A model generated the notes under the pieces. It had not been told where the DNA came from. It ran no database searches and saw only the letters and a list, made by a program, of their open reading frames with translations. Below, in pieces: positions 18,899 to 28,107 of a stretch of DNA of 64,000 bases (positions are counted from its first letter, which is position 1; each line of letters opens with the position of its first letter). The position numbers were made by a program, and so were the translations under genes. Location of the stretch: assembly GCA_025141675.1 (NCBI GenBank), contig CP081161.1:558001-622000 (forward strand), given 5' to 3'. Origin of the DNA: Rhodobacteraceae bacterium S2214. Its GTDB lineage: Bacteria; Pseudomonadota; Alphaproteobacteria; Rhodobacterales; Rhodobacteraceae.

Positions 18899-19123
18899 AT
18901 GGATTCAGACGTCTTATGTGTTGTGGGCTTCATCATTGCGGTGCTGTCCATTCCGGCAATCGTGTCTGCGTTTTCCGACAATCGGTCGCCTCGGGTGCCT
19001 GCAATTGTTGTGCTGATCGGGGCCTTGATGATCGGTTATGCGATCAACGAACGGCCCGGCGCCTATAACTTTGATACTTTGCCGGACGTCTTCGTTCGGG
19101 TGATCGGCAAAGTCCTGAACTAA
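18899..19123 (+). CDS. Small membrane protein of unknown function
   Basis: A 74-residue protein with two predicted membrane helices (about residues 5-24 and 33-50), an NRSPR loop between them and a short C-terminal tail (PGAYNFDTLPDVFVRVIGKVLN). An AGGAAA ribosome site precedes the ATG. It sits between pyk and rpmI on the same strand. I do not recognise a named family and assign no function. Confidence 0.75.
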   Translation: MDSDVLCVVGFIIAVLSIPAIVSAFSDNRSPRVPAIVVLIGALMIGYAINERPGAYNFDTLPDVFVRVIGKVLN

Positions 19124-19133
19124 ATGGCCTCAG

Positions 19134-19152
19134 GTGGGCATGTTTTGCCCAC
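19134..19152 (+). terminator. Hairpin in the leader upstream of rpmI
   Basis: Perfect seven-base inverted repeat GTGGGCA (19134-19140) and TGCCCAC (19146-19152) with a five-base loop. No clean T-run follows, so it may be a weak terminator of the upstream gene or a structure in the L35-L20 leader. Confidence 0.45.
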
Positions 19153-19263
19153 TTATCGCTTGCTTTCCAAAGGACACAGACCTAAAGAAGCGCTTCCACC
19201 CGCGCGACCGGCCAATCTGGCATGCCGAGTCGTGCGTTCAACCGAACTCAAGAGGAGACGGAA

Positions 19264-19464
19264 ATGCCTAAGATGAAGACAAAATCGAGCTGCAAAAAGC
19301 GGTTCAAGACGACGGCGTCAGGCCGTGTCGTCGCAGCCCAAGCGGGCAAGCAGCACGGCATGATCAAGCGCACAAACAAATTCCTTCGTAACGCTCGTGG
19401 CACAACCACTTTGAGCAAAGCAGACGAAGGTATCGTTAAATCAATGATGCCTTACGCACGTTAA
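19264..19464 (+). CDS. rpmI: 50S ribosomal protein L35
   Basis: A 66-residue basic protein starting [22 protein letters not shown], with the conserved [22 protein letters not shown]. The ATG at 19264 follows AGAGGAGACG; the longer upstream frame is not conserved. It is followed 17 bases later by rplT, the usual pair. L20 normally autoregulates this operon in other bacteria; infC, often upstream, is absent here. Confidence 0.98.
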   Translation: MPKMKTKSSCKKRFKTTASGRVVAAQAGKQHGMIKRTNKFLRNARGTTTLSKADEGIVKSMMPYAR

Positions 19465-19481
19465 TTAGAGGGATTTAGGAT

Positions 19482-19844
19482 ATGCGCGTTAAAGGTGGTA
19501 CAGTCACTCATCGTCGTCACAAAAAGGTTCTCGACGCTGCCAAAGGTTATTACGACCGTCGTTCCAAGACTTTCAAAGTCGCGAAACAGGCCGTCGACAA
19601 AGCGAACCAATACGCTACTCGCGACCGTCACAACCGCAAGCGGAACTTCCGCGCGTTGTGGATCCAGCGGATCAACGCTGGTGTACGTTCGGTAGACGAA
19701 ACATTGAACTACTCCAAGTTCATCAACGGCCTCGTTCTGGCTGGCATCGAAGTCGACCGTAAGGTTCTGGCTGACCTGGCCGTAAACGAACCAGACGCAT
19801 TTGCGACAATCGTCGGCAAAGCAAAAGACGCACTGGCTGCCTAA
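19482..19844 (+). CDS. rplT: 50S ribosomal protein L20
   Basis: A 120-residue protein with the typical basic N-terminus ([41 protein letters not shown] in outline) and [23 protein letters not shown] core. It binds 23S rRNA early in 50S assembly. An intrinsic terminator follows the stop. Confidence 0.98.
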   Translation: MRVKGGTVTHRRHKKVLDAAKGYYDRRSKTFKVAKQAVDKANQYATRDRHNRKRNFRALWIQRINAGVRSVDETLNYSKFINGLVLAGIEVDRKVLADLAVNEPDAFATIVGKAKDALAA

Positions 19845-19866
19845 GTCAAACGTCGATCAGAATACG

Positions 19867-19897
19867 AAAGGGCCGTCCACCATTGGGCGGCCCTTTT
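19867..19897. terminator. Intrinsic terminator after rplT
   Basis: Hairpin AAAGGGCCGTCC with GGGCGGCCCTTTT around ACCATT, one mismatch/wobble in the stem. T residues on the plus side and A residues before the stem make it usable by the convergent lipoprotein gene as well. Confidence 0.88.
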
Positions 19898-19900
19898 GCG

Positions 19901-20716
19901 TTAGTGACCAGCGGCGAAAACGCCAGTTTGCTGCCCCGTTGTTGTAATGCTAGCGTTGTTCTGCGCGCGAGTCGTAACAAATGATCGGGTGACGGTCCCT
20001 ACAAGTTCGGCGCCTTCCGCCGTCGAACCGCCTAGCACACCAGAGTAATCAGTTGTCTCGATAGTCTCTCTACCGTCTTCTTCATTAACGGTGGTCTGCT
20101 CATCAATTGTACCAAAGGTCCCGTCTGCGAGAATGGTGCTTTCAGGAAAGCTAATTCGAGCGTCTTCATCTAGCACGAATGGCAAACCAAGCTCGAACAA
20201 ATCCGTTGTCGCCTCTGTCACCTCACCACTGATCGTCATCGCGTCCAGGTCCACGTCAAACACGGCAGTACCTGTGATATAGCTTCTGAACGTGTCATTT
20301 TCGGAATTCTCAAAAACCCCGACGTAGCTGCCTTCTAATGTTGCGCGCCCCGTTGGCAGAGCACCCAACTGAGCGGTGCGACCAAAGAACGTTTCTGCCA
20401 CGACGCCTTCATTGCGGGTCAATAAGATTGCAGCAAATGTCTCATCGCCTTCGCTCAGCGCGAGGATTTGACCTTCGCCGTCCTCCAATTCCGCAGCGCC
20501 TAGGAACGACCCGGCGTCAAATCTTTCGTTAAGTGGGAGCACAAGGTCATTATTTTTTGTTTGAAACGCAATGGTTTGACTATCTACCGTGAAAGACGGG
20601 ACGTCTGTTGTTGAACCACAAGCGGCCAAAGTAAGACATCCCAGTGGGGTAAGTGAACGAATTAGAGAATGCACGTCGGGTCCAATCAAAGCTTTATGTA
20701 GGCCAACTGTGATCAC
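19901..20716 (-). CDS. Lipoprotein with a transferrin-binding-protein-B-like beta-barrel
   Basis: A 271-residue exported lipoprotein: the signal region ends LGCLTLAAC (lipobox, cysteine about residue 33). The mature protein is acidic and beta-rich, with GSYVGVFENSEND, GTAVFDVDLDAMTISGEVT and a C-terminal GGSTAEGAELVGTVTRS plus GQQTGVFAAGH. This layout resembles the TbpB-like/Slam-substrate barrel lipoproteins common in roseobacters; that is a fold-level impression, and no transferrin use is implied. The first Met gives a long n-region; a GTG at 20672-20674 would give a more ordinary signal peptide. No Slam translocator is adjacent. Confidence 0.72.
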   Translation of the reverse strand: MITVGLHKALIGPDVHSLIRSLTPLGCLTLAACGSTTDVPSFTVDSQTIAFQTKNNDLVLPLNERFDAGSFLGAAELEDGEGQILALSEGDETFAAILLTRNEGVVAETFFGRTAQLGALPTGRATLEGSYVGVFENSENDTFRSYITGTAVFDVDLDAMTISGEVTEATTDLFELGLPFVLDEDARISFPESTILADGTFGTIDEQTTVNEEDGRETIETTDYSGVLGGSTAEGAELVGTVTRSFVTTRAQNNASITTTGQQTGVFAAGH

Positions 20717-20802
20717 CTATGCATCGAACTTCAAACAAAAATTGACGTTTCTGGCCTGAACGGCTTTCTTTGGGGCGACTCGGAACGCAAGGATTTCACA
20801 CC

Positions 20803-21756
20803 ATGGCACAAAACGACTACGACGCCGGTCGTTTGAACCTTCCCTTCGTTGGCATCTCGACCTTCGGCAAGCGGCCTTACGTTTCAAATTGGTCTGCCAT
20901 CGACGCCGACGTCGCCATTCTTGGCGCCCCTTTCGATTTCGGCACCCAATTCCGCCCGGGCGCCCGGTTTGGTCCGCGTGCCGTGCGCGAGGCGTCGACC
21001 CTGTTCAGCTTCGGTCACGGCGGGGCGTATGACCACGAAGACGACGCCACCTATCTCGGGTCCGACGTCCGTATCGTCGATATCGGGGACGCAGATATCG
21101 TCCACACAGACACCGACAAAAGCCACACGAATATCAAACAGGGGGTCGCGGCGATCCTCAAAGCGGGGGCGTTGCCCGTCACCATTGGCGGTGATCATTC
21201 AATCAACATTCCCTGCATTGATGCCTTCGCGGATCAAGGCGACATCCACATCCTGCAAATTGACGCGCATCTCGATTTTGTCGACGTGCGGCATGGCGTA
21301 CGCAACGGGCATGGCAACCCAATGCGCCGCGCGGCGGAAAAGTCATATGTCACCGGCCTGACCCAAGTCGGCATCCGCAATGTGTCGTCCACTGCTAAAG
21401 AAGGCTACGACGACGCGCGCAAAATGGGGTCCGACATCATCTCGGTCCGGCAAATGCGCAAACTCGGGGCTGATGAGGTGATCAACCGTATCCCCAAGGA
21501 CGCCCGCGTCTACGTCACCATCGACATCGACGGGTTTTGCCCGTCCATCGCCCCCGGCACAGGCACGCCCAGCCATGGCGGGTTCCTCTATTATGAAGTG
21601 CTCGAAATGCTACAGGCCCTCGCCAATCGAAACGATGTCGCCGGTATTGATCTGGTCGAAGTCGCCCCCGCCTACGATCAAACCGACAGCACCGCGATCC
21701 TCGCAGCACAGGTCCTGTTGAATTTCCTCGGCTTCATCTTCCACGCACGGGGCTAG
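20803..21756 (+). CDS. Ureohydrolase of the agmatinase/guanidinobutyrase family
   Basis: A 317-residue manganese ureohydrolase; the ATG at 20803 follows AAGGA at 20789-20793. Metal ligands are all present: H132 (GGDHS), D154-A-H156-L-D158 (DAHLDFVD) and D241-x-D243 (DIDGFCPSIAPGTGTP). The family cleaves a guanidino compound to urea plus an amine. Agmatine is the default guess, but family members also use 4-guanidinobutyrate, 3-guanidinopropionate or guanidine, and substrate loops cannot be read reliably here. It is monocistronic by position, with a 177-base gap to pheS. A possible functional link to the amidinotransferase homologue at 62259 is discussed in the findings. Confidence 0.88.
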   Translation: MAQNDYDAGRLNLPFVGISTFGKRPYVSNWSAIDADVAILGAPFDFGTQFRPGARFGPRAVREASTLFSFGHGGAYDHEDDATYLGSDVRIVDIGDADIVHTDTDKSHTNIKQGVAAILKAGALPVTIGGDHSINIPCIDAFADQGDIHILQIDAHLDFVDVRHGVRNGHGNPMRRAAEKSYVTGLTQVGIRNVSSTAKEGYDDARKMGSDIISVRQMRKLGADEVINRIPKDARVYVTIDIDGFCPSIAPGTGTPSHGGFLYYEVLEMLQALANRNDVAGIDLVEVAPAYDQTDSTAILAAQVLLNFLGFIFHARG

Positions 21757-21933
21757 TGACCGACGGTTATCTCAGGGGCGTCGACCGATGCCCCACCGAT
21801 CAATCCAGCGTCGTTTGCCGTCTCTTCGAACACGGCATCGCGCGTATTTTCACCCGAGATTGACACGCCCCCCACGCTTGCAACCCATCCCCCCATTCAC
21901 TAACACCACATCAACCCATTCAAGAGGCGCGCC

Positions 21934-23007
21934 ATGGACGATCTCAAATCCAAATACCTGACCCTGATTGCCGATGCTGGCGATGAAAACACCCTCGAAG
22001 ACCTCCGCGTGCAGGCGCTTGGCAAAAAGGGCGAGATTTCCTTGCAGATGCGCGAGCTGGGCAAAATGACGCCAGAGGAACGCCAGACAGCGGGCCCCGC
22101 GTTGAATGCGCTCAAGAATGAAATCAACTCTGCGCTCGCCGCCAAGAAATCCGGCCTGCAAGACGCAGCGCTTGATGAACGCCTGCGCTCCGAATGGCTC
22201 GACGTCACGCTGCCCTCGCGCCAGCGCCCTGCAGGCACCATCCACCCGATTTCACAGGTCACGGATGAGGTCACCGCGATCTTCGCCGACATGGGCTTTT
22301 CGGTGGCCGAAGGCCCGCAGATTGAATCCGATTGGTACAACTTCGACGCGCTGAACATTCCGGGTCACCACCCTGCGCGCGCCGAGATGGACACGTTCTA
22401 CACGCACCGCGCCGAAGGCGATAACCGCCCGCCGCACGTCCTGCGCACGCACACATCACCCGTGCAAATCCGGTCGCTCGAAGCCAACGGCGCACCCATC
22501 CGCATCATCTGCCCGGGCCGCGTTTACCGCGCCGACTACGACCAAACCCACACGCCGATGTTTAACCAAGTCGAAGGCCTCGCCATCGACAAAGACATCT
22601 CCATGGCGAACCTGAAATGGGTGCTCGAAGAATTCGTGAAAGCGTTCTTCGAAGTCGACGACGTCGAACTCCGCTTCCGCGCCTCCCACTTCCCGTTCAC
22701 CGAACCATCCGCAGAGGTCGACATCCGCTGCTCATGGGAAGGCGGAACACTGAAAGTCGGCGAAGGCGACGACTGGCTCGAAATCCTCGGCTCCGGCATG
22801 GTGCACCCGAAAGTGCTGACAGCAGCAGGCGTCGATCCAAACGAATACCAAGGCTTCGCGTTCGGCGTCGGCATCGACCGCATCGCGATGCTTAAATACG
22901 GAGTCCCCGACCTCCGCGCCTTCTTCGACAGCGACCTGCGCTGGCTGCGACACTACGGTTTCCGGTCATTGGACGTGCCGACATTGGATGGTGGCCTGTC
23001 GCGGTGA
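21934..23007 (+). CDS. pheS: Phenylalanine-tRNA ligase alpha subunit
   Basis: A 357-residue class II aminoacyl-tRNA synthetase subunit. It has the N-terminal coiled-coil tRNA-binding arm (about residues 1-90) and the catalytic core with [10 protein letters not shown], motif 2 ([30 protein letters not shown] in outline) and motif 3 ([32 protein letters not shown] in outline). It pairs with PheT (25199-27592) to charge tRNA-Phe. Four small genes separate pheS from pheT, an insertion relative to the usual pheS-pheT adjacency. The stop overlaps the next start (GTGA). Confidence 0.97.
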   Translation: MDDLKSKYLTLIADAGDENTLEDLRVQALGKKGEISLQMRELGKMTPEERQTAGPALNALKNEINSALAAKKSGLQDAALDERLRSEWLDVTLPSRQRPAGTIHPISQVTDEVTAIFADMGFSVAEGPQIESDWYNFDALNIPGHHPARAEMDTFYTHRAEGDNRPPHVLRTHTSPVQIRSLEANGAPIRIICPGRVYRADYDQTHTPMFNQVEGLAIDKDISMANLKWVLEEFVKAFFEVDDVELRFRASHFPFTEPSAEVDIRCSWEGGTLKVGEGDDWLEILGSGMVHPKVLTAAGVDPNEYQGFAFGVGIDRIAMLKYGVPDLRAFFDSDLRWLRHYGFRSLDVPTLDGGLSR

Positions 23008-23345
23008 CGCTGAGAGAAATATGGTCATCTTTAGCATTTGCTGTGGATGACTATGTGTTTCATTTTAGCAGCGTCGGACTATTAGATTGGCCACTGTATT
23101 ATCTAATCCCAACAGGGATTGTCGCGTGTTTCTTCGCGCTTTTGGCAATGGCTATATGCGAATCTTTGCTACGGTCAGTATACAGATATGTCATGGATGG
23201 CTTCGCGGGAAAAATGCTGTCATTTTTTCAGCGGAGATTTGGCGCTGTTGTTGGGTGGATTATCTTTTTGTTCGTCGCTGCCGTCAGCTTTGTGGTGTTG
23301 CTTAAGGTGTTTTCGGTGTACCTAGCTTGGCTTGAAACCATATGA
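23004..23345 (+). CDS. Small AT-rich membrane protein of unknown function
   Basis: A 113-residue protein initiated at a GTG that overlaps the pheS stop (GTGA, 23004-23007). Three hydrophobic helices are visible (about residues 27-52, 58-70 amphipathic, 80-108). Base composition differs from the neighbours: one 60-base line counted here (23161-23220) is 43% GC against 62% for a pheS line (22681-22740). That suggests recent acquisition or relaxed selection, but the coupled start argues that it is expressed. No recognised family. Confidence 0.65.
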   Translation: MTLREIWSSLAFAVDDYVFHFSSVGLLDWPLYYLIPTGIVACFFALLAMAICESLLRSVYRYVMDGFAGKMLSFFQRRFGAVVGWIIFLFVAAVSFVVLLKVFSVYLAWLETI

Positions 23346-23454
23346 AGTTTTTTATGCTCTGAAGCGGAAGACCAATTGACATAACATCAGGGCCATTGCC
23401 CCAAGCTAACCTCCCCGAGGCCCGCGCACTCTCCTCTGACGGAAAGCCCCACAA

Positions 23455-23745
23455 ATGCTCTTCGACAACACCCACCACAAACACCCCGATCAACGCCGCC
23501 GCTACGCGCTCTACGAACTCGCCTACACCTTCGTCGATTTCTCGGCGGCCATCCTGTTTATCATCGGCTCCGTCATGTTCTTTTCCGACGAATGGACCTA
23601 CACAGGCACATGGCTGTTCGTCATCGGCTCGATCTGTTTCGCGCTGAAACCGACCATCCGGATCGCGCGCGAAATCCACATGATCGCAAAAGGGCGGGCC
23701 GACGCCGTCGCAGACAACCTGAACAGGGACGAAAACAATGGCTGA
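23455..23745 (+). CDS. YrhK-like small membrane protein
   Basis: A 96-residue protein with a hydrophilic start (MLFDNTHHKHPDQRRRYALYELAYT) and two helices (FVDFSAAILFIIGSVMFF and GTWLFVIGSICFALKPTIRIARE). The layout matches the YrhK domain family of small membrane proteins, function unknown. A GGAAAG ribosome site precedes the ATG. Its end overlaps the next start by eight bases, so the pair is coupled. Confidence 0.8.
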   Translation: MLFDNTHHKHPDQRRRYALYELAYTFVDFSAAILFIIGSVMFFSDEWTYTGTWLFVIGSICFALKPTIRIAREIHMIAKGRADAVADNLNRDENNG

Positions 23746-24163
23746 CACCGAAGACCTGAACGACACATATCCGGGTGCGGGCACGTTCCAGTTCGGCGAT
23801 AACAAAGAAATGTGCCAGCGTCTGATCGACCTCGTCCGCAAAGGCAAAAAGACCGCCACCTGCGGGGCGGCCCGCGATTTCGAAGACGAACCCGAAGCCA
23901 TGCCCGTCGTCGGCCGCTGCGACATCGCGGCAAACTGGGACACCACGCCCGCGCTGGTGATCCGCACAACAGCCGTGCACAAAATCCGCTTCTGCGACGT
24001 CCCCGAAGAACTGGCGCTCAAAGAAGGCGAAAACGAAGCGCTTGTCGGCTGGCGCAAAGACCACAAAGCCTTCTTCAAACGCAACGGCGGCTACGACCCC
24101 GAAATGATGCTGATCTTCGAAGAATTCGAACTCGTCGAAGACCTAGACGGACGCGCACTCTAA
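23738..24163 (+). CDS. ASCH domain protein
   Basis: A 141-residue ASCH-fold (PUA-related) protein. Typical features are the GKKTATCGAARDFE stretch near residues 36-49 (family pattern G-x-K-x-x-T), MPVVGRCDIAANWDTTPALVIRTTAVHKIRF and EGENEALVGWRKDHKAFF. ASCH domains are thought to bind RNA; one characterised member hydrolyses N4-acetylcytidine. No closer role can be assigned. It overlaps the yrhK-like gene and lies within the pheS-pheT interval. Confidence 0.88.
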   Translation: MADTEDLNDTYPGAGTFQFGDNKEMCQRLIDLVRKGKKTATCGAARDFEDEPEAMPVVGRCDIAANWDTTPALVIRTTAVHKIRFCDVPEELALKEGENEALVGWRKDHKAFFKRNGGYDPEMMLIFEEFELVEDLDGRAL

Positions 24164-24313
24164 CCCCATCGTCTCACACCACGGCAATCATCGCGCGAGA
24201 CCTCGGCTTCTTTGGGTCCTTCCAAATCCCCGCCGGAGGCTCCCGCACGTCCAACACGCGCCACGCACAAAATCGTCATGTGACATCAGCCACGACACAG
24301 CTACAAAAGTCAC

Positions 24314-25129
24314 ATGATACGCATCCTGATTTTCCTCGCCTTGTTCTCCACCCAAGCGAACGCCCAAACCAACCCCGATTCAATCCTGCCCGACAACCCG
24401 TGCCACGGCCAAACGGCCTGCGAACTCGACGGGCGGGAATACCACGTCAAAGAACCGGACGGATGGGACGGCGTGTCACCGCTGCCCGTCTTGCTCCATT
24501 TCCACGGTTGGGCGCGGACAGGGGCGGGACCAGTCTATAACGGGCGCATATCTGGCGCGACCCGTCGCCGCGGCGTCCTGCTCATTGCCCCCACAGGCAT
24601 CAACAAAACATGGAACTTCCGTCAATCCGGCAGCGCGGACGTTGATTTCGCGAATGCAGCCCTCGAAGACGCCGCAAAACGCTATCCCATCAACACCTCG
24701 CAAATCTACGTCTCGGGCTATTCCTACGGTGGCCTGATGGCATGGCGCTACGCCTGCGAAAGCGGTGATCGGGCGCTGGCGGTGATGAGCATCAGCGCGA
24801 CGCTCGCGTCTTCTGGCCACTGCGACCAGCAGCCAACCGAATTCCGCGAAGTCTACGGGCTGCGCGACACCGTACTCGATTTCCCCTACGGCCCAGACGG
24901 GGACACCACATTCCCTGTCATTTTCTGGCGCGACCAATACGGCTGCGGGGACGCGACCGACGAAATGGACTACGCGATCACCCAGCGGCGCACCTTCACG
25001 CGCACAACATGGGATTGCGGCCCGAACAAAGTCACGCTCGACGTCCACCCAGGCGGCCACCTGATCCCGCGCGGCTGGATCGGGCGCCAGCTTGACGAAC
25101 TGCTGGACCGGACGCCCACCTATCCGTGA
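24314..25129 (+). CDS. Secreted polyhydroxybutyrate-depolymerase/feruloyl-esterase-type alpha/beta hydrolase
   Basis: A 271-residue protein with a signal peptide (MIRILIFLALFSTQANAQ). The oxyanion region HFHGWARTGAG, nucleophile elbow GYSYGG (Ser near residue 138) and a late histidine in HPGGHLIPRGW fit the LpqC/PHB depolymerase family of serine esterases. Several cysteines (CHGQTACELDG, CGD, WDCG) suggest disulfides, consistent with export. The substrate is uncertain: short-chain polyesters, acetylated polysaccharide or feruloyl esters are all possible. It lies 69 bases upstream of pheT. Confidence 0.85.
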   Translation: MIRILIFLALFSTQANAQTNPDSILPDNPCHGQTACELDGREYHVKEPDGWDGVSPLPVLLHFHGWARTGAGPVYNGRISGATRRRGVLLIAPTGINKTWNFRQSGSADVDFANAALEDAAKRYPINTSQIYVSGYSYGGLMAWRYACESGDRALAVMSISATLASSGHCDQQPTEFREVYGLRDTVLDFPYGPDGDTTFPVIFWRDQYGCGDATDEMDYAITQRRTFTRTTWDCGPNKVTLDVHPGGHLIPRGWIGRQLDELLDRTPTYP

Positions 25130-25198
25130 CCCGCACTTCCCCCCAGCACAGCTTTGGGTTAGGACAGCATCAACACATCTGATGCACGGACGACGTTC

Positions 25199-27592
25199 AT
25201 GAAATTCACGCTATCTTGGCTAAAATCCCACCTCGACACCGACGCTTCTGTAGCGGACATCGCAGAGGCGCTGACCGACCTCGGGCTCGAAGTCGAAGGC
25301 ATCGAAAACCCGATTGAAAAGCTGTCAGCCTTTACCATCGGCTACGTTGAAAGCGCGGAAAAACACCCCGACGCGGACAAGCTGAAAATCTGTCAGGTCG
25401 CAACCAAAGACGGGCCAACACAGATCATCTGCGGGGCGCCAAATGCGCGCGAAGGGATCACCGTCGTGATCGCATCGCCGGGGACTTACGTTCCGGGCCT
25501 TGATATCACCATCGGCGTCGGCAAAATCCGTGGCGTCGAAAGCTTCGGCATGATGTGTTCCGAAAAAGAGATGGAGCTGTCCGACGAACACGACGGCATC
25601 ATTGAACTGCCATCAGGCGACGTCGGGCAAAGCTACACCGACTGGTTGGCAGCGAACGATCCGTCCAAAGTTGACCCTGTGATCGAAATCGCCATCACAC
25701 CAAACCGGCCAGATGCGCTTGGCGTACGCGGGATTGCACGTGATCTGGCGGCACGTGGCCTTGGCAAAATGAAACCGCGCGACGTCGATGTGGTGCCCGC
25801 GACGATCACATCCGATCTGTCCGTCACCATCGCGGACGACACGCTGGACGGTTGCCCCGTCTTCACGGGCCGCCTGATCAAAGGCGTGAAAAACGGACCG
25901 TCGCCTGCGTGGTTGCAAGACCTGTTGCGGGCGATTGGACTGCGTCCAATTTCCTTCCTCGTCGATGTGACCAACTTCTTCACCTACGATCTGAACCGCC
26001 CTTTGCATGTCTTCGATGCCGATAAGGTCGCGGGCAATCTGCGTGTGCACCGTGCGGCTGGCGGTGAAACGATCACTGCGCTGGACGAAAAAGAATACAC
26101 GTTGCAAGCGGGTCAGATGATCATTTCCGATGACAATGGCGCGGAAAGCATCGCGGGCATCATGGGTGGTCTTGATACGGGCTGCACCGAAGAAACAACC
26201 AACGTCTTTGTCGAATCCGCGTACTGGGATCCGGTGCAGATTGCCTACGCAGGCCGTGCGCTGAAGATCAATTCAGACGCGCGCTACCGCTTTGAACGCG
26301 GCGTTGATCCGGCGTTCACGCCCGAAGGTCTGGAACACGCGGTGCGCATGATCGTCGATCACGCAGGCGGTGAAGCGTCCGAGATGATCGTCGCAGGTGC
26401 CGTGCCGGACGTGTCGCGTGCGTATAAATTGGACGCCAAACGGGTGATTTCACTTGTTGGAATGGACATCCCTGAAAGCACACAACGCCAGACGCTGACA
26501 GCCCTTGGGTTCCGTCTTGAAGGTGACATGGCGCATGTGCCGTCATGGCGGCCTGATGTGCAGGGCGAAGCTGATCTTGTTGAAGAAGTCGCACGGATTG
26601 CGTCGCTTACCAAACTGGAAGGCAAACCACTGCCGCGCATGGCTGGTGTGCCGAAACCTGTGCTGACACCGATGCAGCTGCGGTCTTCTGCAGCACGGCG
26701 TACTGCTGCGGCTTTGGGCTATAACGAATGCATCAGCTATTCTTTCATCGACAAAGAAGCAGCGAGCCTTTTTGGCGGCGGTGACGATGCAACGATGCTG
26801 GAAAACCCGATTTCCAGCGATATGTCGCACATGCGTCCGGGCCTTCTTCCGGGCCTTTTGCGGGCAACATCGCGCAACCAAGCGCGCGGTTTTGCTGATA
26901 TGGCGCTGTTCGAAGTCGGGACAGCCTTCCAAGGCGGCGAACCGGGCGAACAACACACCCAAGTGGCTGGCATCCTGATTGGACGGACTGGTCCGAAGGA
27001 CGTGCTAGGCGAAGCGCGTGACGTTGATGTGTACGACGCGAAAGCAGATGCAGAAGCGATCCTGTCCGCCGTTGGCGCCCCCGCAAAAGTACAAATCCTG
27101 CGTGGCGGTGAAGGATGGTGGCATCCCGGTCGTCACGGCCGGATTTGTCTGGGGCCAAAGAAAGTGCTGGGTGTCTTCGGTGAAATTCACCCGAAAATCC
27201 TGCGCGAAATGGACATCAAAGGTCCGGCCGTTGGGTTCGTGATTTACCCTGAACAAGTGCCCGTGCCGAAGAAGAAATCACCGGCGCGACCTGCTTTGAA
27301 GGCCACAGATCTGCAAGCCGTCGAGCGCGACTTTGCCTTTGTGGTGGACGCGGAACTAGAGGCCTTGACGCTGGTCAATGCAGCGACCGGTGCAGACAAG
27401 GCGTTGATCACTGACGTGCGTATCTTCGATGAATTCATCGGTGGGTCACTGGGCGAAGGTAAGAAATCGCTTGCGATGACCGTACGTTTGCAGCCCGTTG
27501 ATACGACGCTGAAAGACAAAGAGATCGAAGCAGTTGCTGCCAAGATCGTCGAAAAAGTGACGAAAGCCACGGGCGGTACGTTGCGCGGCTAA
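25199..27592 (+). CDS. pheT: Phenylalanine-tRNA ligase beta subunit
   Basis: A 797-residue, full-length beta subunit. An EMAP-type OB tRNA-binding domain (about residues 40-150), the B3/B4 editing domain (about 210-390), B5 domain (about 400-470), the catalytic-like core and a C-terminal ferredoxin-fold anticodon-binding domain (about 700-797, beginning KATDLQAVERDFAFVVD) are in the expected order. It forms the alpha2-beta2 enzyme with PheS. A repeat-bearing intergenic segment follows. Confidence 0.98.
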   Translation: MKFTLSWLKSHLDTDASVADIAEALTDLGLEVEGIENPIEKLSAFTIGYVESAEKHPDADKLKICQVATKDGPTQIICGAPNAREGITVVIASPGTYVPGLDITIGVGKIRGVESFGMMCSEKEMELSDEHDGIIELPSGDVGQSYTDWLAANDPSKVDPVIEIAITPNRPDALGVRGIARDLAARGLGKMKPRDVDVVPATITSDLSVTIADDTLDGCPVFTGRLIKGVKNGPSPAWLQDLLRAIGLRPISFLVDVTNFFTYDLNRPLHVFDADKVAGNLRVHRAAGGETITALDEKEYTLQAGQMIISDDNGAESIAGIMGGLDTGCTEETTNVFVESAYWDPVQIAYAGRALKINSDARYRFERGVDPAFTPEGLEHAVRMIVDHAGGEASEMIVAGAVPDVSRAYKLDAKRVISLVGMDIPESTQRQTLTALGFRLEGDMAHVPSWRPDVQGEADLVEEVARIASLTKLEGKPLPRMAGVPKPVLTPMQLRSSAARRTAAALGYNECISYSFIDKEAASLFGGGDDATMLENPISSDMSHMRPGLLPGLLRATSRNQARGFADMALFEVGTAFQGGEPGEQHTQVAGILIGRTGPKDVLGEARDVDVYDAKADAEAILSAVGAPAKVQILRGGEGWWHPGRHGRICLGPKKVLGVFGEIHPKILREMDIKGPAVGFVIYPEQVPVPKKKSPARPALKATDLQAVERDFAFVVDAELEALTLVNAATGADKALITDVRIFDEFIGGSLGEGKKSLAMTVRLQPVDTTLKDKEIEAVAAKIVEKVTKATGGTLRG

Positions 27593-27604
27593 TGCCGCGC
27601 CAGA

Positions 27605-27653
27605 TTGGGGGCCAGCCCCCAAACCCCCGAGGTATTTTTGACCAAAAGAAAGG
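27605..27653 (+). repeat. Intergenic hairpin repeat, copy B
   Basis: GGGGGCCAGCCCCC (27607-27620), then AAACCCCCGAGGTATTTTTG and ACCAAAAGAAAGGG. It matches copies A and D over the second hairpin and the purine-rich tail but lacks the AATTTTC hairpin. Its tail provides the ribosome site for the YtoQ gene. Confidence 0.85.
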
Positions 27654-27663
27654 GAACGTCCCG

Positions 27664-28107
27664 ATGAAAGTCTATCTGTCCGGTGAAATTCACACTGATT
27701 GGCGCGATGAAATTATTGCGGGTGCTGGCGCGCTTGATGTGACCTTTGCAGCCCCTGTGACCGATCATGCCGCATCCGATGATTGTGGTGTTGCGATCAT
27801 GGGCGCTGAGCCGAACAAGTTCTGGCACGACAACAAAGGCGCCAAGCTAAACGCGATCCGCACGCGGCACGGCATTGAAACCGCTGATGTTGTGGTCGTT
27901 CGTTTTGGCGAAAAGTACAAACAGTGGAATGCGGCATTTGACGCTGGCATGGCAGCCGCCCTTGGTAAATCACTGATCGTGATGCACGGCGCGGATCATC
28001 AGCATGCGCTGAAGGAAGTGGATGCTGCGGCGTTAGCCGTTGTGGAAACGCCGCAGCAAGTGGTTCAGATTTTGGAATACGTCCTGTCAGGATCGCTTCC
28101 GGGTTAA
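27664..28107 (+). CDS. YtoQ family protein
   Basis: A 147-residue protein starting MKVYLSGEIHTDWRDEI at the ATG 27664, with AAAGGGA upstream. Conserved parts include SDDCGVAIMGAE, NKFWHDNKGAKLNAIRTRHGIETADVVVVRFGEKYKQWNAAFDAG and the terminal VVQILEYVL. The fold resembles nucleoside 2-deoxyribosyltransferase-like proteins (a YSG...ETADVVVVRFG pattern), but YtoQ has no established activity. The gene converges on the GST gene with overlapping stop codons (28104-28107). Confidence 0.88.
   Translation: MKVYLSGEIHTDWRDEIIAGAGALDVTFAAPVTDHAASDDCGVAIMGAEPNKFWHDNKGAKLNAIRTRHGIETADVVVVRFGEKYKQWNAAFDAGMAAALGKSLIVMHGADHQHALKEVDAAALAVVETPQQVVQILEYVLSGSLPG

Noticed and set aside
21775..21794. GGGGC/GCCCC hairpin between the ureohydrolase gene and pheS as a terminator
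   Set aside because: Five-base stem with a ten-base loop and no T-run; too weak to call.
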